Positions 1 to 9,533 of a stretch of DNA of 64,000 bases are shown one piece after another. Under the pieces are notes generated by a model. The model made no database searches and was not told where the DNA came from. It saw only the letters and a list, made by a program, of their open reading frames with translations. The translations under genes and the position numbers were made by a program. Source of the stretch: Acidobacteriota bacterium (lineage in GTDB: Bacteria; Acidobacteriota; Vicinamibacteria; Marinacidobacterales; SMYC01); contig SMYC01000152.1 in the NCBI GenBank assembly GCA_004356105.1, positions 1 to 64,000 of the forward strand. The letters are read 5' to 3'. The first letter of the stretch is position 1. Every line of letters starts with the position of its first letter.

Positions 1-825
1 CGTCAAGTCGGAGAGCTCGTCCAGCGGCTCGAAGCCGAGAGCGCTGAGCTCGAGGCGCAGCAGGAGCGGCTCGCGAGCGATCGCCGCGCCGCCGCCGCCG
101 CGCGGGCGCGCATCGAAGCGGAAGAGGAAGAAGACCGACGCGGGCGCCGCGAACGCTTGACGAGCTTTCGCCGTGAGCTCGAGGAAGAGCTCGACAGCAC
201 GCGACGCGAGCTTCGTAAGCTCGTCGCTGAAGCGCGCCAAGCCAGCAAGGAGCAGAGCACACGCCTGAACGAGTTCGAGAAAACGCTCTCCGCTAAGCTC
301 GAATCGGCGGCAGCGCCGCTCATCTCGAAAGTCGAAGCCGAGACACCACCTCCCGAGACCACGGCATTGCCTGAAACAAAGGATGCGGAGCTCCAACCCG
401 GCATGCGAGTTCTAGTAGCCTCCTTCGGCATGGAGGGCGAGATCCTGCGACTCATCGGAAATGGACAAGCCGAAGTGAACGTCCGCGACAAGAAGCTCCG
501 GCTCCCAGTCGAAAAGCTCGAGCCCCTTCCCAGCCGGCCGGCGGCCCCGCGGCTCACGACGAGATCGGAATATGGGCTCGAGCTGAAAAAAACACCGAGC
601 GAGCTAAACTTGATTGGCTGCACGGTGGAAGACGCGCTCGATCGCGCGGACAAGTTCCTCGACGATGCGTTCTTGAGCGAGCACCGCGAGGTGCGCTTGA
701 TCCACGGCCACGGCACGGGACGGCTGAAAAGAGCACTTCGGGAATGGCTCACGGGACACCCGCAGGTCGCGAATCAGAAGAGCGAGAATCGTGGTGGGGT
801 TACCGTGGTCGAGCTCAAAGAATGA
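1..825 (+). CDS. mutS2: Endonuclease MutS2, C-terminal part (5' truncated by window edge)
   Basis: The frame is open from base 1, so the ATG at 157 in the ORF track is internal and the gene begins upstream of the window. The visible 274 residues hold a charged coiled-coil stretch, a KOW-like segment (PGMRVLVASFG...EPLP), and a C-terminal Smr domain with the IHGHGTGRLK motif after a LNLIG variant of the usual LDLRG. MutS2 proteins are MutS-related ATPases whose Smr domain nicks DNA or RNA; they act in recombination suppression or ribosome rescue. The MutS ATPase core lies outside the window. dnaG follows directly on the same strand. Confidence 0.93.
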   Translation, partial: RQVGELVQRLEAESAELEAQQERLASDRRAAAAARARIEAEEEEDRRGRRERLTSFRRELEEELDSTRRELRKLVAEARQASKEQSTRLNEFEKTLSAKLESAAAPLISKVEAETPPPETTALPETKDAELQPGMRVLVASFGMEGEILRLIGNGQAEVNVRDKKLRLPVEKLEPLPSRPAAPRLTTRSEYGLELKKTPSELNLIGCTVEDALDRADKFLDDAFLSEHREVRLIHGHGTGRLKRALREWLTGHPQVANQKSENRGGVTVVELKE

Positions 826-841
826 CGGAGCTCAAAGACTG

Positions 842-2596
842 ATGGCCGGCATCCCGCAGGACTTCATCGAGCTCGTGCGCTCCTCCACCGACGTCGTCTC
901 CGTGGTCTCCGCTTACGTGCCGCTCAAGGCTTCGGGAAAAAGCTTCAAAGGGCTCTGCCCGTTCCACAACGAGAAGACCCCGTCGTTCCACGTCAACCCC
1001 GAGCGCCAGATTTTCCACTGCTTCGGGTGCAACGAAGGCGGCGATGCGTTCAAGTTCTTGATGCTCTACGACAAGTTGTCTTTCGTCGAAGCCGTCGAGC
1101 AGCTCGCGGGACGCGCGGGCTTGCAAGTACCGAAAACGTCCGAAAAAGCGCGACGAGAGAACCAGGACAGAAACAGCCTTCTCGAGATCCACGTGGAGGC
1201 CCAAAAATATTTTCAGACACAGCTCCGCGACACACAAGGTGGCGCCAAAGTCATGGCCTATCTCAGAAAGCGAGGGCTTCTAGACGACATCATCAAAGAT
1301 TACGGGCTTGGCTCCGTGCCCGATCAGTGGAGCGGCCTGCTCGACCACATGAAGCGCCGCGGGATACGTCCAGAGCACGTCGAGCGGGCGGGCTTCGCCA
1401 TCCCCCGCAAGGGCGGTGGCGGCTTCTACGACCGGTTTCGCGGGCGGCTCATGATCCCCATCGCCTCCGAGGTGGGGAAGATCGTGGCCTATGGCGGGCG
1501 GATCCTCCAAGAAGGCGAGCCAAAATATCTCAACTCGCCCGAGACTCCCGTTTACAACAAGAGCAACGTCCTCTACGGTTTCCATCGGGCCAAGGACGCG
1601 ATCCGCAAGGAAGGCTTCGCGATCCTCATGGAAGGCTACATGGATTGTCTCCAGGCCTATCAAGCTGGCGTGCGCCAAGCGGTGGCCTGTTGCGGCACGA
1701 GCTTAACGGCCGCCCACGCGCGTCTTTTGCGACGCCACACCGAAAAAGTCGTCGTCAATTTCGACCCCGACGACGCCGGCATGCGGGCTGCGCGGCGCAG
1801 CATCGACCTCCTGCTCGAGGAGAGCTTCGACGTCCGAGTGCTCGTACTCCCCGACGGTCAAGACCCCGACGACTTCATTCGGGCCCAAGGGGGCGAGCGA
1901 TATCGTGAGCTGGTCTCGGAAGCACCTTCTTTCATCACCTTCTTGATCGAAGATGCCTCAAAGCGCTACGATATGGGAGTCCCTAGAGGTAAGGCGGCGT
2001 TTCTGAACGATGTTTTGCCTGTTTTGGGAAAAATTCCGAACCGAGTGGAGCGCATTGGCTATGTAGGCCCCCTCGCGGAGTACGCTGGTATCGCGGACGG
2101 AACCGTCCTCGATGAGCTGAAGCGACACGTCGAGACGAGAGCCCACCGGTTCAAGCTTCCCGCTGTGGAAGCGCCAGCCGTCAAGCTGGCGGAGCGTGAG
2201 CTCATTCGATGGATTCTGTCGAGTCCGAATGATTCCGCCATCCTCGACGAGATCGAGGAGGAGGATCTGGAAGGGCTGAGGACGGCTCCTATTTTGCGAG
2301 CCATGAAGGAAGAAAATAGTTTGGGAACACTCAGCACCGAGAAGCTTTTGGATCGGCTTTCGCCCGACGCGCTCACAACCGAGCTGACGCGTATCCTGAG
2401 TGAGCCCTGTCCGCTAGGCCCGAGGCAAAGCGCTCGCGATTGCCTCAACGGGCTTCGCAAAGAGCGCTGGCAAAGGCAGCTGTCGCGCCTGCGAGCCAAG
2501 CAGGCCGAAGACGCGGACGACAACCATCTGCTTGCCGAGATCATTTCGCTGGCTCGGCGCATCGAAACATTGGGAAGGCTAGAGACGAGAGCATGA
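842..2596 (+). CDS. dnaG: DNA primase DnaG
   Basis: DnaG makes the RNA primers for replication. The start is set at the ATG at 842 ([11 protein letters not shown], the usual DnaG N-terminus) rather than the upstream in-frame start at 791, which lies inside mutS2; this gives 584 residues, normal for the family. The N-terminal CHC2 zinc finger ([13 protein letters not shown]...CFGC) is followed by the primase core with [13 protein letters not shown] and the TOPRIM region ([21 protein letters not shown]). The stop overlaps the rpoD start in an ATGA junction, so the two are probably translationally coupled, as in the classical macromolecular synthesis operon (rpsU is absent). Confidence 0.97.
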   Translation: MAGIPQDFIELVRSSTDVVSVVSAYVPLKASGKSFKGLCPFHNEKTPSFHVNPERQIFHCFGCNEGGDAFKFLMLYDKLSFVEAVEQLAGRAGLQVPKTSEKARRENQDRNSLLEIHVEAQKYFQTQLRDTQGGAKVMAYLRKRGLLDDIIKDYGLGSVPDQWSGLLDHMKRRGIRPEHVERAGFAIPRKGGGGFYDRFRGRLMIPIASEVGKIVAYGGRILQEGEPKYLNSPETPVYNKSNVLYGFHRAKDAIRKEGFAILMEGYMDCLQAYQAGVRQAVACCGTSLTAAHARLLRRHTEKVVVNFDPDDAGMRAARRSIDLLLEESFDVRVLVLPDGQDPDDFIRAQGGERYRELVSEAPSFITFLIEDASKRYDMGVPRGKAAFLNDVLPVLGKIPNRVERIGYVGPLAEYAGIADGTVLDELKRHVETRAHRFKLPAVEAPAVKLAERELIRWILSSPNDSAILDEIEEEDLEGLRTAPILRAMKEENSLGTLSTEKLLDRLSPDALTTELTRILSEPCPLGPRQSARDCLNGLRKERWQRQLSRLRAKQAEDADDNHLLAEIISLARRIETLGRLETRA

Positions 2597-4320
2597 CGGA
2601 GACCCGGGTCGGTAATCTGGCGATCGAAGAAAAGTACGACGAGGTCAAGTCCCTCATCGCCATCGGGAAGGAAAAAGGCTACCTCCTCTATGACGAGGTG
2701 AACGAGAACCTTCCCTCCGAGGTGAACTCGTCCGAAGAGCTCGACGAGCTGTTCGACGTCTTCGGCAATGCTGGGATCGATATCGTCGAGTCCGAAGAAA
2801 AATACAAGCAGATGCAGGCGGCCGGCCTCGCCGGGCTCGGAAAGCCGAGCCGTGACGTCGAGCTCGACCTCACGCCCGGAGCGCTCGAAAAAACGAACGA
2901 CCCCGTCCGCATGTATCTTCGCGAAATGGGCACCGTGCCCCTTCTCACACGCGAGGGCGAAGTCGTCATCGCCAAGCGCATCGAGCGCGGAAAAAACATG
3001 TCGGCGCGCGCCATCACCCGCACGTTCATCGTCTCGAAAGCCGTCACGGAGCTTCACGACCGCCTCAAAGAAGGCGAGATCAACCTCCGCGAGATCATCA
3101 TCGTCGTCGCGGAAGAGCTCACCGAAGCGAAGATCGAAAAACACCGCAAAAAGACTTTGAAGGTCATGACCAGTATCGAGGCGGCCTATAAACGTCACGG
3201 GACCTATTGCAAGCGTTTCGCGAAGCTCAAGAAGCGCTCGCCGAGCTACGTCAAAAGCAAGTGGAAGCTCGGGCGGCTCCGCATAGCACTAGCCAAAGAA
3301 GTGCGGCGGCTCGCCTTCACGGAACCGTTCCGCTCCCGTCTGCGCGAGCGCGTGCGCTCCGGCGTCGAGAAGAGCCAGAGCTTCGAGCGTCGCCTCAACC
3401 GATATGAGTCGAAGTTGAACGGCGTCAAAGGCCGCGGCAAAGCGAAGGACGAAGAGCGCAGCAAATTTCGCTCAGAGATCCGGAAAGTGCGCGTGGAGAT
3501 AAGGGCGCTCCAGGAAGAGTACGAAGCGAATCACGACGAGCTCAAGAGATCGCTCTACACCATTCGAGAGGGCGAAGCCCAGGCGCAGCAAGCGAAGACC
3601 GAGCTCGTCGAAGCCAATCTCCGCCTCGTGGTCTCCATCGCGAAGAAATACACGAATCGCGGACTGCAGTTTCTCGACCTCATCCAGGAAGGGAATATCG
3701 GGCTCATGAAAGCCGTGGATAAATTCGAGTATCGCCGCGGCTATAAATTCTCGACCTATGCCACATGGTGGATCCGGCAGGCAATCACGCGCGCCATCGC
3801 GGACCAGGCCCGCACCATCCGCATCCCGGTCCACATGATCGAGACGATCAACAAGCTCATCCGTACTTCACGAAGCCTCGTTCAGGAATATGGCCGCGAG
3901 CCGACTTCGGAAGAGATCGCGAAGCGCATGGACATCTCGGTCTCCAAAGTTCGCAAAGTGCTCAAGATCGCCCAGGAGCCCATCTCGCTCGAGACGCCCA
4001 TCGGCGAGGAAGAGGACAGCCATCTCGGCGATTTCATCGAAGATCGCGGGGTTGTCTCTCCGGCCGAGCAAGTCATCAACACCAACTTGAGAGAGATGAC
4101 CGAAGCCGTGTTGAAGACGCTCACGCCACGGGAAGAAAAAGTCATCAAGATGCGTTTCGGCGTCGGCGATGGCAGCGAGCACACGCTCGAAGAGGTGGGC
4201 CAGAGCTTCGCCGTCACCCGCGAGCGCATCAGGCAAATCGAGACCAAAGCGTTGCGCAAGCTCCGGCACCCTTCGAGGAGTCGGAAGCTCAAAGCGTTTC
4301 TCGAGGGTTCACGGATATAG
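2593..4320 (+). CDS. rpoD: RNA polymerase primary sigma factor RpoD (sigma-70)
   Basis: This is the housekeeping sigma factor, which directs RNA polymerase to -35/-10 promoters. The start at 2593 ([10 protein letters not shown]) overlaps the dnaG stop by 4 bp; the upstream start in the ORF track lies within dnaG. The 575 residues contain a region 1.1-like N-terminus ([17 protein letters not shown]), region 1.2 ([11 protein letters not shown]), a long basic non-conserved insert at about residues 180-330, region 2 ([28 protein letters not shown]), region 3, and region 4 with the [22 protein letters not shown] tRNA gene starts 18 bp after the stop. Confidence 0.98.
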   Translation: MTETRVGNLAIEEKYDEVKSLIAIGKEKGYLLYDEVNENLPSEVNSSEELDELFDVFGNAGIDIVESEEKYKQMQAAGLAGLGKPSRDVELDLTPGALEKTNDPVRMYLREMGTVPLLTREGEVVIAKRIERGKNMSARAITRTFIVSKAVTELHDRLKEGEINLREIIIVVAEELTEAKIEKHRKKTLKVMTSIEAAYKRHGTYCKRFAKLKKRSPSYVKSKWKLGRLRIALAKEVRRLAFTEPFRSRLRERVRSGVEKSQSFERRLNRYESKLNGVKGRGKAKDEERSKFRSEIRKVRVEIRALQEEYEANHDELKRSLYTIREGEAQAQQAKTELVEANLRLVVSIAKKYTNRGLQFLDLIQEGNIGLMKAVDKFEYRRGYKFSTYATWWIRQAITRAIADQARTIRIPVHMIETINKLIRTSRSLVQEYGREPTSEEIAKRMDISVSKVRKVLKIAQEPISLETPIGEEEDSHLGDFIEDRGVVSPAEQVINTNLREMTEAVLKTLTPREEKVIKMRFGVGDGSEHTLEEVGQSFAVTRERIRQIETKALRKLRHPSRSRKLKAFLEGSRI

Positions 4321-4338
4321 CCGATATAGATGAAAACA

Positions 4339-4414
4339 GGGCCCATAGCTCAGTGGTTAGAGCCACCGGCTCATAACCGGTTGGTCCTAGGTTCAAGTCC
4401 TAGTGGGCCCACCA
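4339..4414 (+). tRNA. tRNA with CAU anticodon, most like tRNA-Ile2 (lysidine type)
   Basis: A full cloverleaf is visible: acceptor GGGCCCA/TGGGCCC, D arm AGCTCAGTGGTTAGAGC, anticodon stem ACCGG/CCGGT with loop CTCATAA (anticodon CAT at 4372-4374), T arm containing GTTCAAGTCC, and an encoded CCA end. A CAU anticodon fits elongator Met, initiator Met or Ile2. The first acceptor pair is a Watson-Crick G-C, which argues against initiator Met. From memory, the D arm, the TTGGTC variable region and GTTCAAGTCC resemble E. coli tRNA-Ile2 more than elongator Met, so a TilS-modified Ile(AUA) tRNA is preferred. It is probably co-transcribed with rpoD. Confidence 0.93.
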
Positions 4415-4438
4415 AATGCCACCAAAGTGCCACCAAAT
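4408..4438 (+). repeat. Three CCACCAAA copies trailing the tRNA 3' end
   Basis: The tRNA CCA end is followed by two further near-copies of its tail, each reading CCACCAAA with ATG or GTG between them. Only the first copy belongs to the tRNA. The array may be replication slippage or the scar of repeated insertion at the tRNA end. Confidence 0.6.
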
Positions 4439-4471
4439 GAATGTACCGGCACGACAAATAATAAGAGCGAA

Positions 4472-4520
4472 GAAGACGCCCCCCGGTCCAGCGCGGCCGG
4501 GGCAGGTTACGGCCGTCTTC
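4472..4520 (+). other. Structured RNA element between tRNA and terminator
   Basis: GAAGACG at 4472-4478 pairs with CGTCTTC at 4514-4520, enclosing an inner CCCCGG/CCGGGG hairpin (4481-4486 with 4497-4502). It sits four bases before an intrinsic terminator, so it would be the last structured part of the rpoD-tRNA transcript. It could be a processing signal or a small RNA. No known family is recognised; in particular no RNase P RNA core is present. Confidence 0.45.
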
Positions 4521-4523
4521 CCG

Positions 4524-4553
4524 AAAGGTGCCCACCGCGGCACCTTTTTTTTT
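4524..4553 (+). terminator. Rho-independent terminator after the rpoD-tRNA unit
   Basis: AAAGGTGCC pairs with GGCACCTTT around the six-base loop CACCGC and runs straight into a nine-T tract. This is the clearest intrinsic terminator in the window. It separates the rpoD-tRNA transcript from the zinc-ribbon gene that starts 29 bp later. Confidence 0.9.
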
Positions 4554-4582
4554 GCCTATCCCTCGGTGAAAGAGGCCAATGA

Positions 4583-5308
4583 ATGAAAACTGAAATCACA
4601 AACCTTGTGAAGTTGCAGAAGCTCGACGACGTGATCCGAGCACTCGAATCCCGGCTCGCGGAGATCCCGAAAGAAGTCGAAACACTCGAAAGAGAGATTG
4701 CGACCGAGAAAGGGAACCTGAAGGCGGCTCTAGACGGCCTCGCGGAAGTGCAGAAAGACCAGCGGGCCGCGGAAGGCACGCTCTCGGTCGCCGAAGAGAA
4801 GCTCGGCAAGTATCAAGTCCAGCTCATGAGCGTGAAGTCGAACGACGAGTACAAAGCGATGCAGCGCCAAATCGAGGCCACCAAAGGCGAGATTAGCGAC
4901 CTCGAGACCAAGATCCTGCAAGGGCTCGATGCTGTCGATGAGCTCGAGGCGAAGCAGTCGACACGGGAGCAAGAGCTCGAAGAAGGACAAAAGAAAGTTG
5001 CGGGGATGGAAAAAGAGCTCGACGTCGAGAAGGCCAAGCTAGAGGCCGAGCTCGCGACGCGGAACGACGGGCGCAAGGTAGTTCTCGGCATTATCCCCGA
5101 AGCTACGCTTTCTGAATATCGGAACATCGCGAAGACGCGCGGCGGGGTTGCGATGGCCGCCGCGGTCGAGGAGCGCTGCCAAGTCTGTATGGTGCGGGTC
5201 CGACCACAAGTCTTTCACGAGCTCCGTATGTACAAGAAGTTCCATCAGTGTGGAAACTGCGGCCGCATTCTTTACTTCTTGGAGGAAGAGCAGGCGGCAG
5301 CTACTTGA
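4583..5308 (+). CDS. C4-type zinc-ribbon, coiled-coil protein (DUF164 family)
   Basis: The 241-residue protein is a long, charged coiled coil over about residues 1-170 and ends in a zinc ribbon with two CxxC knuckles (CQVC and CGNC) in the last 45 residues. This is the layout of the DUF164/CdsZ-like family, which has been linked to nucleic-acid or translation-related roles; the exact function here is unknown. The ATG at 4583 is used because the ATG four bases earlier runs into a stop almost at once. The stop overlaps the 3' end of the convergent pgeF gene by 8 bp. Confidence 0.88.
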   Translation: MKTEITNLVKLQKLDDVIRALESRLAEIPKEVETLEREIATEKGNLKAALDGLAEVQKDQRAAEGTLSVAEEKLGKYQVQLMSVKSNDEYKAMQRQIEATKGEISDLETKILQGLDAVDELEAKQSTREQELEEGQKKVAGMEKELDVEKAKLEAELATRNDGRKVVLGIIPEATLSEYRNIAKTRGGVAMAAAVEERCQVCMVRVRPQVFHELRMYKKFHQCGNCGRILYFLEEEQAAAT

Positions 5309-6035
5309 CGGCAATGACCCCCATGAGCCGGCCCACTCCCTTGCCTTCCCGCCGATAGGAATAGAACCGGTCGTTCTCGCACACCGTGCAGCGGCCGCTG
5401 TCGTAAATCTGCGCTTCCGGAATCCCGCATGCGACGAGCTGATCGCAATTATCCGTGATCAGATCCACATGGCGCCGTCCGCGTAATCCCTCCCGCAAGA
5501 TGCGCTTCAGCTCGCGGCCTGATGCGTGGAAGGCTTCCACGACCTCGTCCCCCACTTCGAAACAGCACGCGCGAATCGACGGGCCGATGGCAACGTGAAT
5601 TTTATCAGGGCGGCCACCAAGCGAGCTCACCGCCTCTACCGCCACACGCGCTAGAGTCCCCCGCCATCCAGCGTGGACGGCCGCGACCGCGTTCACGTCG
5701 GAAGCCCAAAAAAGCAGCGGGACGCAGTCCGCGCTGTGCACGATGAGGCCGAGGTCCCGCTCTTTGGTGGTGACACCGTCGCATTCAGGCACGGGTTCAT
5801 TCCCGTGGATGGTCCGAATGGAGCGGCCATGAACCTGTTTCATGTAAGCGAGGCGGGGAAGATTCAACGCTCGCGATAACTGCTCCCGATCGCGCTCACC
5901 CCGGTAGCGTGCGCCGAAGCCATGGGTGCGGCTGGTGAAGCCGTGCGGCACGCCCTCTCGGGTAAGGTGCTCGGACAGAAGAAGCAGGACACCGCAGCGA
6001 GTCGCGGAAACGAAGTTTTTCTGCTTCGTGCTCAC
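5301..6035 (-). CDS. pgeF: Peptidoglycan editing factor PgeF (YfiH / Cu-oxidase_4 family)
   Basis: PgeF/YfiH proteins prevent incorporation of wrong amino acids into peptidoglycan precursors; older annotations call them laccase-like or polyphenol oxidases. The 244 residues show the family metal-site motifs: VHSADCVPLL (Cys), AAVHAGWRGT (His) and IGPSIRACCFEVGDEV (Cys/Glu). The start is a GTG with GGGAG about 10 bases upstream. Some residues before GFTSRTHGFG may be extra, so a later start is possible. It is followed on the chromosome by a palindromic repeat and the radical SAM gene, both outside the coding sequence. Confidence 0.92.
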   Translation of the reverse strand: MSTKQKNFVSATRCGVLLLLSEHLTREGVPHGFTSRTHGFGARYRGERDREQLSRALNLPRLAYMKQVHGRSIRTIHGNEPVPECDGVTTKERDLGLIVHSADCVPLLFWASDVNAVAAVHAGWRGTLARVAVEAVSSLGGRPDKIHVAIGPSIRACCFEVGDEVVEAFHASGRELKRILREGLRGRRHVDLITDNCDQLVACGIPEAQIYDSGRCTVCENDRFYSYRREGKGVGRLMGVIAVK

Positions 6036-6047
6036 TCGCTCTTCGCT

Positions 6048-6103
6048 CCCGCCTACGCCCTTCGGGCTTCGGCGGGTCCGACGAAGCCTTGGCGAAGTCG
6101 GAC
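6048..6103. repeat. REP-like double palindrome between pgeF and the radical SAM gene
   Basis: Two hairpins touch each other. The first (6048-6076) has CCCGCC/GGCGGG arms with an internal GCCC-TTC-GGGC core. The second (6076-6103) has GTCCGAC/GTCGGAC arms around GAAGCCTTGGCGAAG. The first hairpin recurs, with two differences in 29 bases when reverse-complemented, at 52251-52279. A dispersed palindrome family is therefore likely. Confidence 0.8.
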
Positions 6104-6134
6104 GCTTCCCTCGCAGCAGGGTCTCATCAGCTTG

Positions 6135-7772
6135 CTAGGCGGGCGTGAGGGCCGCGGCCCGCGCTTTGTCGTACTGGCTTTCGAGAAGCTCGGGCTTCAT
6201 GCCGTTATCGATATATCCCCATGGAAGGCTCTCTCCGGGCGAGCGCTCGGAATAGATATAGGCGTCGAGATCGAGCCCCGCCTCCTTCATGGCGCGCTTC
6301 AGATCCGCTTCGCCGCGAGCTACACGGATCAGAACCGGCGCGACACGCTGGTCGCCGACGGATAGGAGCGCCTGCAGCGTCTCGAGGCGGGCGGATTTGA
6401 AATTGGCGTCGACGTTCGGCATGCGCGCGAATGCTTTTTTGAGCTTCTGCATCTTGCGCGCAAGCAAGGACGGCTTCTCCATCCCATGCCATTGAAACGG
6501 CGTCCCAGGCTTGGGGATGAAGGGGTTGACGCTCGGAATGAGGCGGCCGACGCGGCCGCGCTTACGGCCATGGGCTAACAGTTGCTCGCGAATACGGCCG
6601 ACGAGATCGATGATGCCGTCAATGTCTTCGTCGCGCTCGGTAGGAAGGCCGACCATCAAGTAGAGCTTCAAATTCTCGATCCCGCGGCTGAATATGAGCT
6701 CGGTTTTCTCGAGAATCTGTTCGTTGGTCACGCGCTTGTGAATCACGAAACGCAAGCGGTCGGTGCCGACTTCCGGAGCGACGGCGAGTGTCTTCTCACC
6801 GCTTCTCGAGATAGGGTCCAAAAGCTCGGCGCGCAAGTCCTCGAAGCGCAGCGACGAGACGCTAATGCGATAGCCCATCTCTCGTAGCCCTTCCATCAGC
6901 GGGACGATCTCTTTGTGCGCGCCCACCGCGGTGGAGACGAGACCAATCTGGTCGGTGTGCTGGCGAGCGCCGCGCGCGACGTCAAGGATTCGCTGGACTT
7001 CGAAAGAGCGCTTCGGCAGATAGTTGTAGCCTGCCCAGCAGAATCGGCAGAGCGTCGGGCAGCCGCGCGAAACCTCGACGAGAAACTTGTTGGACATCTC
7101 CGTCGACGGCGTGAGCACATAAGTGGCCGGCGGAGGAAAGTCCGCACGCTTTCCCATTTTCGCGCGCACGAGGGTCGAGGCCCGCCGCAGCGACGGGACG
7201 TAGAAGCCCTCTTCCTCGGCGAGGCGTTCGAGCTTCGCGGCACGATTGCTCGCGCTTCGAAGCACGTCGGTGAGCGTCGGCAAAAGAGCTTCGGCTTCCC
7301 CGATCGCGACAAGGTCGAGAAGCGGCGCCATGGGCTCGGGGTTCAAGAACGTAATGGGACCGCCAGCAAGCACGAGTGGATCGCGTTCGTCCCGCTCGGA
7401 TGCGAGCGCGGGAACCCCGGCGAGGTCCAAAATACGGACGAGGTTCAATTCGTCGGGCTCGAAGGTGATCGAAAACGCCAGGACGTCGAAGTCGCGCACG
7501 GGCGATTGCGTCTCGAGCGAAAGGAGCGGAGTCCGCGAGCGGCTATATTCCTCGAGCTCGTCCGCGTCGGGCAAGAAAACCCGCTCGCAAACGATATCGG
7601 GAATTTCGTTCCAGAACTTGTAGACCGCTTGGAAGCCGACATTCGACATCCCGACGTGATAGCGATTCGGGTAGGCGAGGGCTACGCGGAGCTTGCCGCC
7701 ATGCGGCTTGACGATGGTGCCGATCTCGGACGCCAAGCGCTTCTTGTGACGGCCGACAAGAAAGTGGTTCAT
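6135..7772 (-). CDS. B12-binding-like radical SAM protein (TIGR03960-type)
   Basis: The 545-residue protein has an N-terminal Rossmann-like region (VALAYPNRYHVGMSNVG) of the sort found before B12-type radical SAM enzymes, then a radical SAM core with the cluster motif CPTLCRFC (C-x3-C-x2-C) at about residue 240. The family is widespread but its substrate is unknown to me. Relatives often carry or neighbour a second DUF2344-type partner; none is seen here. The ATG at 7772 gives the family N-terminus. It lies between pgeF and a secreted esterase on the same strand. Confidence 0.85.
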   Translation of the reverse strand: MNHFLVGRHKKRLASEIGTIVKPHGGKLRVALAYPNRYHVGMSNVGFQAVYKFWNEIPDIVCERVFLPDADELEEYSRSRTPLLSLETQSPVRDFDVLAFSITFEPDELNLVRILDLAGVPALASERDERDPLVLAGGPITFLNPEPMAPLLDLVAIGEAEALLPTLTDVLRSASNRAAKLERLAEEEGFYVPSLRRASTLVRAKMGKRADFPPPATYVLTPSTEMSNKFLVEVSRGCPTLCRFCWAGYNYLPKRSFEVQRILDVARGARQHTDQIGLVSTAVGAHKEIVPLMEGLREMGYRISVSSLRFEDLRAELLDPISRSGEKTLAVAPEVGTDRLRFVIHKRVTNEQILEKTELIFSRGIENLKLYLMVGLPTERDEDIDGIIDLVGRIREQLLAHGRKRGRVGRLIPSVNPFIPKPGTPFQWHGMEKPSLLARKMQKLKKAFARMPNVDANFKSARLETLQALLSVGDQRVAPVLIRVARGEADLKRAMKEAGLDLDAYIYSERSPGESLPWGYIDNGMKPELLESQYDKARAAALTPA

Positions 7773-7805
7773 GAACCTACCATTATATACACTCTTGAGG
7801 CAGTG

Positions 7806-9533
7806 TCAGTACCTCCAGCTCGTCAAATCCGCTCCGTCGGGCGCGCTCTTTTCCATTCTCTCGACCGCTATCGGGATGAACATCTGGTTGTAGCGGAGCC
7901 GGGACAGCGCGTTTGAGCGCGTTTGGTCTCCGTTCCAGCAATGCTCGGCGCGGTCGCCGTAATCGACGACGCCCCCATAAGGAGGATCGGTCGTTCCTTC
8001 GAGAAAATCTTCGATGAGATAGACGGCATTGTTGAGGTAGTAGTTGTCCATGTCGCCGACATAGATATGGATTTTGCCTTCGAGCTTCGGGCCGAGCGTC
8101 GCCCAGTCGCGCTGAAGGATGTGGGAAAGATCGTAGTTCTCGCGCCAATGTTGGGCGACTTCTTCGTCGATCTCTCCCGTCCGTTTGTCCCAAATACGCA
8201 TCGGATAGCCCTCGGGACCCACGGGAGAATAGACGGCCTCCCAAATATCCCACTGTTGTCCCGAACGGCTCTTCGTTCCGAGCACGAGCTCACGCCGGTT
8301 CATCTCTTCGAGCGTCGAGCTCATATGGCCGAGATAGTCCCGGTGGCCGGGGCGCGGGGTCTTTTTGAAGTCGCTGTCGAGGTAGTAGGCGTTCTTGTCT
8401 TCGTAGAGATCGACGACGGTGTAGGCGCGAAAGTCGATCGGGTCCGGACACGCCGCGAAACAGCCGTTATAGTCGTCCGGATAAAAAACTTGTACCGCGA
8501 GGGCTTCCCACCCACCGGTCGAGCCGCCATAGAGAAAGCGCGACCAGCCTTCGCCGATACCTCGAAATTGTTCCTCGATATGGGGAATCAGCTCGTGGGT
8601 GATGGCATCACCGTAAGGCCCCAGGTTGGCCGAATTCACCGCGTAGGAGTCGTCGTAATAGGGGTTCGCATGTTGAATTTGGATGATGAGGACCCGCGGG
8701 AAGTCGGGCCCGGTCCACTCTTTGTAGAACTGATGGGCTTGCTCCTGGACGATGCGGTTATAGCCCTCGAGGTCGAAGCGCGCGCTGTATTCGGGCTCCA
8801 AATCGGGATCGGGCGGCTCCTCACGAAACCCGCCAAAGTCATAGGGAAAATGCCCGTGAAAGACCATGATCGGGTAGCGCGCTTCCGGGTGCTCGTCGAA
8901 GCCCTCGGGGACGAGAACGTGCGCTCCGAGATGCATCGGCCGGCCCCAGAACTCGGTGAGGAGCTTGCTCTCGATACGCACATGTTTGATGTATTTCGTC
9001 GTGGGAGGATCGGGGATTTTGGGGATCGTCTCGTCCATGACGACACGGATCGTGCCTCCCTTTCTGGGATCGATCTCCACGTCGATAGGTTCGTTGAGCA
9101 AATTTCCGGGCGCGCGGTTCCACTGCTGGCCTTCGCCGCGATCCATTGGAAGCTTCACGACGTGCCCGTCGGCGCGAGTGAAAGTTTCGTATTTGTGAAG
9201 AAGCGCCTGGACGCGATAGCGGCCGGGCGGGATGTCGTCGATGCTGTCAATGGGCCAGCCGGAAACGCTACTGTCGAAGATCGCGTCTGTTCCGGGCGCG
9301 AGGCTGTCGACGTCGATGCCGAACGCGATCTGGGTCGCCGGCCCGTCGGCAATCTGGAAGCGCGGCTCGCGGCTCAGATCCTTCGAGATCATGAGCAGAA
9401 GCCGGCCGTCGAGCGGGGTGGCACTCGCCTCCGCGGTAAAGCTCACGGCGAAGCGAAGTTCCTGGGCGAGACCGGACAGAGGGATAAGAAGCACAAACGT
9501 GCACAAGAGCGAGCGAAGCGAGAGCCTGTTCAT
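7806..9533 (-). CDS. Secreted putative esterase (esterase D / PF00756-like alpha/beta hydrolase)
   Basis: The protein begins with a signal peptide (MNRLSLRSLLCTFVLLIPL...GLAQ) and ends in an alpha/beta-hydrolase domain of the feruloyl-esterase/esterase-D type. The nucleophile elbow is GGSTGG in FLYGGSTGGWEALAV, with candidate acid and His further on (a Cys-containing FAACPDP loop, VVDYGDRAEHCW). The first 200 residues form a beta-rich region of unknown role. The ATG at 9533 is chosen over 9545 because GAGG lies at a good distance before it, giving 575 residues. The substrate cannot be told; a periplasmic or secreted location is inferred from the signal peptide. Confidence 0.8.
   Translation of the reverse strand: MNRLSLRSLLCTFVLLIPLSGLAQELRFAVSFTAEASATPLDGRLLLMISKDLSREPRFQIADGPATQIAFGIDVDSLAPGTDAIFDSSVSGWPIDSIDDIPPGRYRVQALLHKYETFTRADGHVVKLPMDRGEGQQWNRAPGNLLNEPIDVEIDPRKGGTIRVVMDETIPKIPDPPTTKYIKHVRIESKLLTEFWGRPMHLGAHVLVPEGFDEHPEARYPIMVFHGHFPYDFGGFREEPPDPDLEPEYSARFDLEGYNRIVQEQAHQFYKEWTGPDFPRVLIIQIQHANPYYDDSYAVNSANLGPYGDAITHELIPHIEEQFRGIGEGWSRFLYGGSTGGWEALAVQVFYPDDYNGCFAACPDPIDFRAYTVVDLYEDKNAYYLDSDFKKTPRPGHRDYLGHMSSTLEEMNRRELVLGTKSRSGQQWDIWEAVYSPVGPEGYPMRIWDKRTGEIDEEVAQHWRENYDLSHILQRDWATLGPKLEGKIHIYVGDMDNYYLNNAVYLIEDFLEGTTDPPYGGVVDYGDRAEHCWNGDQTRSNALSRLRYNQMFIPIAVERMEKSAPDGADLTSWRY

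Noticed and set aside
1027-1908. 293-residue plus-strand ORF within dnaG
   Set aside because: Very Arg-rich shadow of dnaG in another frame.
4415-4582. RNase P RNA or another long structured RNA near the zinc-ribbon gene
   Set aside because: The gap is too short (about 170 bp) and lacks the conserved GAGGAAAGTCC core; only a nested hairpin and a terminator are present.
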